A DNA stretch of 6,578 nucleotides from DHVE2 group archaeon. Lineage in GTDB: Archaea; Thermoplasmatota; Thermoplasmata; Thermoplasmatales; Aciduliprofundaceae. The position numbers and the translations under genes are program-made. The stretch covers positions 1 through 6,578 of the forward strand of contig JALSPD010000173.1 in NCBI GenBank assembly GCA_026986135.1, given 5' to 3'. Each line of letters opens with the position of its first letter. Within the stretch, counting starts at the first letter, position 1. This document shows positions 5,183-6,578 of this stretch, piece by piece. The notes under the pieces are model-generated. The model was not told the DNA's origin. It saw nothing but the letters and a program-made list of their open reading frames with translations, and ran no database searches.

Positions 5183-6578
5183 TCAGTATATCTGGACGTA
5201 TCTATTTAACATTATTGGTGGAATTCTGATCTCTTTGTAAATGGGGATCCCGTCTCCTGGCATTATTTTCATCTCAACGGTACTCTGTGGTGTGAGGGTG
5301 AGCCCAACCCTTCGGGCGTTTATGTACATCTTTACCACTGCACCCTGGTCAAGAATGTAGCTCTGCATAAATTCACCTGTGGGATCATTTATAACTTCCA
5401 TGCCGTAATGCGTTGAGTCGCTACCATTCACTCCGAACCCGCTTGAATTCAATTTAAGCGATACATCAATCTTTCCATCTGTCATTTCCACGATAACCGT
5501 GTTGAAATCAACGGGCTTTGATCCAGGACCTAGTGCCAGTTTAATTTCAAGAACCTGGATTGAGTTTTGTGGATAAATTATATCGCATGTATTTGTGGCA
5601 TTATCCACTGAGATTACAGCGTAGTAGTACATCTGATATGGTGTGTATGAGTAATCGTCAAAGTACGTTCTGGTCACGAATGCATATGGCTTACGGTTGA
5701 AAATCTCAGGGGTTGTTAGAGATAGGTAATTGTCGCTTCTGTAAATGTAGTATCCTTTTATCCCGCTTTTGTTGTCAATTGCTCCCTTCCATTCAAGGTG
5801 TATGGAATACTGTCCAGTTTCCCCTCTAAGACCTCTAACCCCAGATGGCTTTTCAGAGTCCACCATAACTACATTTATATGGTCCACGCTGGCTGTATAT
5901 GTTGCGTTGTTACCTGCGTTATCTATTCCCTCTATTGCATAGTACCAGGTTCCATTCTCAGGAGGATAGTCAATATAGCTTCTTGCACTTGAGTTGAGGA
6001 CTGCTATTCTTGTGGCATTTTGCAGATTTGATGAGGTTATGGGTGATCTTGATCTGTATATTATCTGCTCCTTGAGGCCACTTCCAGAATCGGAGGCAGT
6101 CCAGGACAATAGTACACCGTATCCTGCATTTTTTATTTCTTCAATGTTTCCTGAGGGTGGTGTTGTATCTCTTGTGCCAGAAGACACGGTTACTGTTTGA
6201 TTGATGGCAGAGTAAAGCACTGAATTGCCTGATCTGTCGTAGCCTATTATGGCGTATCCGTAGGTTTTTCCAGGCTCAACAGTGAAATCCAGCATTGATC
6301 TTCCAGATGTGAAATTATCGGTATATACTGCGATTACTTTACCCACTATTTTCACATAGGTCATATCACTCAAAACATACCTCAGAGTTGAGTAATCTCC
6401 TTCCACCCTGTACACTACTTCTTTTCCCATACCTGTGCCAGTATCAACAGCAGAGTTCCATGTTATCTCCACCGCAAGCGGATTGGTGGATTTTACAGTC
6501 GCATTTATTATTTTACCTCCTGTGGGAGGATCGGTGTCCTTCTGTATCGGGGCTTTTACAGAGACAATAGTTGGGTCC
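5183..6578 (-). CDS. Large surface protein: FN3-like repeats plus archaellin-like C-terminal domain (partial)
   Basis: The reading frame is open from the right edge (first full codon at 6577) to the TGA at 5185-5183, giving the last 464 codons; the N terminus is outside the window. A GTG at 6472 is internal, since the frame upstream continues the same domain. Three fibronectin-III-like units begin at DTDPPTG (residue 14 in the window), DTTPPSG (137) and DSEKPSG (240), each with a buried Trp (ITW, LSW, LEW), a DxGSG- or DxxSG-type turn and a YYAIxGxDxAGN-like end. The last 125 residues (340-464) resemble the archaellin beta-sandwich: LALGPGSKPVDFNTVIVEM, a ...SYILDQGAVVKMYIN block, LTLTPQSTVEMKIMPGDGIP and a terminal RYVQIY. 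Eleven N-x-S/T sequons fit an N-glycosylated exported protein. No C-terminal membrane anchor is present. It is probably a pilus- or archaellum-related or S-layer-associated adhesin. Confidence 0.82.
   Translation of the reverse strand, partial: DPTIVSVKAPIQKDTDPPTGGKIINATVKSTNPLAVEITWNSAVDTGTGMGKEVVYRVEGDYSTLRYVLSDMTYVKIVGKVIAVYTDNFTSGRSMLDFTVEPGKTYGYAIIGYDRSGNSVLYSAINQTVTVSSGTRDTTPPSGNIEEIKNAGYGVLLSWTASDSGSGLKEQIIYRSRSPITSSNLQNATRIAVLNSSARSYIDYPPENGTWYYAIEGIDNAGNNATYTASVDHINVVMVDSEKPSGVRGLRGETGQYSIHLEWKGAIDNKSGIKGYYIYRSDNYLSLTTPEIFNRKPYAFVTRTYFDDYSYTPYQMYYYAVISVDNATNTCDIIYPQNSIQVLEIKLALGPGSKPVDFNTVIVEMTDGKIDVSLKLNSSGFGVNGSDSTHYGMEVINDPTGEFMQSYILDQGAVVKMYINARRVGLTLTPQSTVEMKIMPGDGIPIYKEIRIPPIMLNRYVQIY
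5186..5560 (-). other. Archaellin-like globular domain within the surface protein
   Basis: These 125 codons carry features that recur in the outer domain of archaeal flagellins. There is an xPGSxPxDxxxxVI strand pair followed by a short DG turn, a GMEVINDPTGEF segment that recalls the archaellin 'D-x-DGS' region, a YxLxxGxxVxxxIN strand, and the LxPxTxVxxKIMPxxGxP ending with RYVQIY at the extreme C terminus. Recognition is by eye from remembered family patterns and has not been tested by a profile search. Confidence 0.65.

Noticed and set aside
5183..6472. Complete 429-aa gene starting at GTG 6472.
   Set aside because: The frame stays open to the window edge, and the upstream codons encode a DTDPPTG linker and the first strand of the same FN3-like unit. 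The GTG is an internal Val.
1..6578. CRISPR array, insertion sequence or transposase.
   Set aside because: No regularly spaced direct repeats, transposase motifs or target-site duplications were seen. The FN3 repetition is at protein level with diverged DNA.

Overview
The window reads as euryarchaeal chromosome. The evidence is an archaellin-type C-terminal domain, a THUMP methyltransferase of the Trm14 type, a COG2403/cyclic-2,3-diphosphoglycerate-synthetase-like protein, A/T-rich TATA-like boxes about 24-28 bp before several starts, and GAGGTG/AAGGTG ribosome binding sites. The mix of SD-led and apparently leaderless genes, moderate GC and AGA/AGG/ATA-rich codon use would fit a Thermoplasmata-like lineage such as the Aciduliprofundum/DHVE2 group. 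That placement is inference; no rRNA or other marker is present.

Layout. Positions 1-1578 (minus) hold the N-terminal 526 codons of an adenosylcobalamin-dependent (class II) ribonucleotide reductase with an ATP cone, cut by the left edge. A 252-bp divergent spacer (1579-1830) separates it from a plus-strand gene and carries several unexplained inverted repeats. Positions 1831-2901 (plus) encode a THUMP-SAM tRNA guanine-N2 methyltransferase, Trm14-like. It converges, with an 18-bp gap, on a minus-strand gene (2920-4251) for a P-loop protein of the cyclic 2,3-diphosphoglycerate synthetase/COG2403 family.

The right-hand third is all minus strand and more accessory in character. From upstream to downstream it holds a large surface protein running off the right edge (5183-6578), a 118-aa basic protein starting 9 nt after its stop (4817-5173), a palindrome, a 29-codon micro-ORF with a strong SD (4668-4757), and a 112-aa three-helix membrane protein that looks leaderless (4295-4633). 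The surface protein has fibronectin-III-like repeats followed by what looks like an archaellin (archaeal flagellin) beta-sandwich at its C terminus.

The housekeeping genes (nucleotide reduction, tRNA modification, small-molecule phosphate metabolism) appear to be separate transcription units. The surface protein and the 118-aa protein appear to form an operon. The points most worth a second look are the FN3-archaellin architecture, the paired 14-bp inverted repeats spaced about five helical turns apart before trm14, the two overlapping mutually exclusive palindromes beside the reductase promoter, and the palindrome/micro-ORF between the surface-protein operon and the membrane protein.
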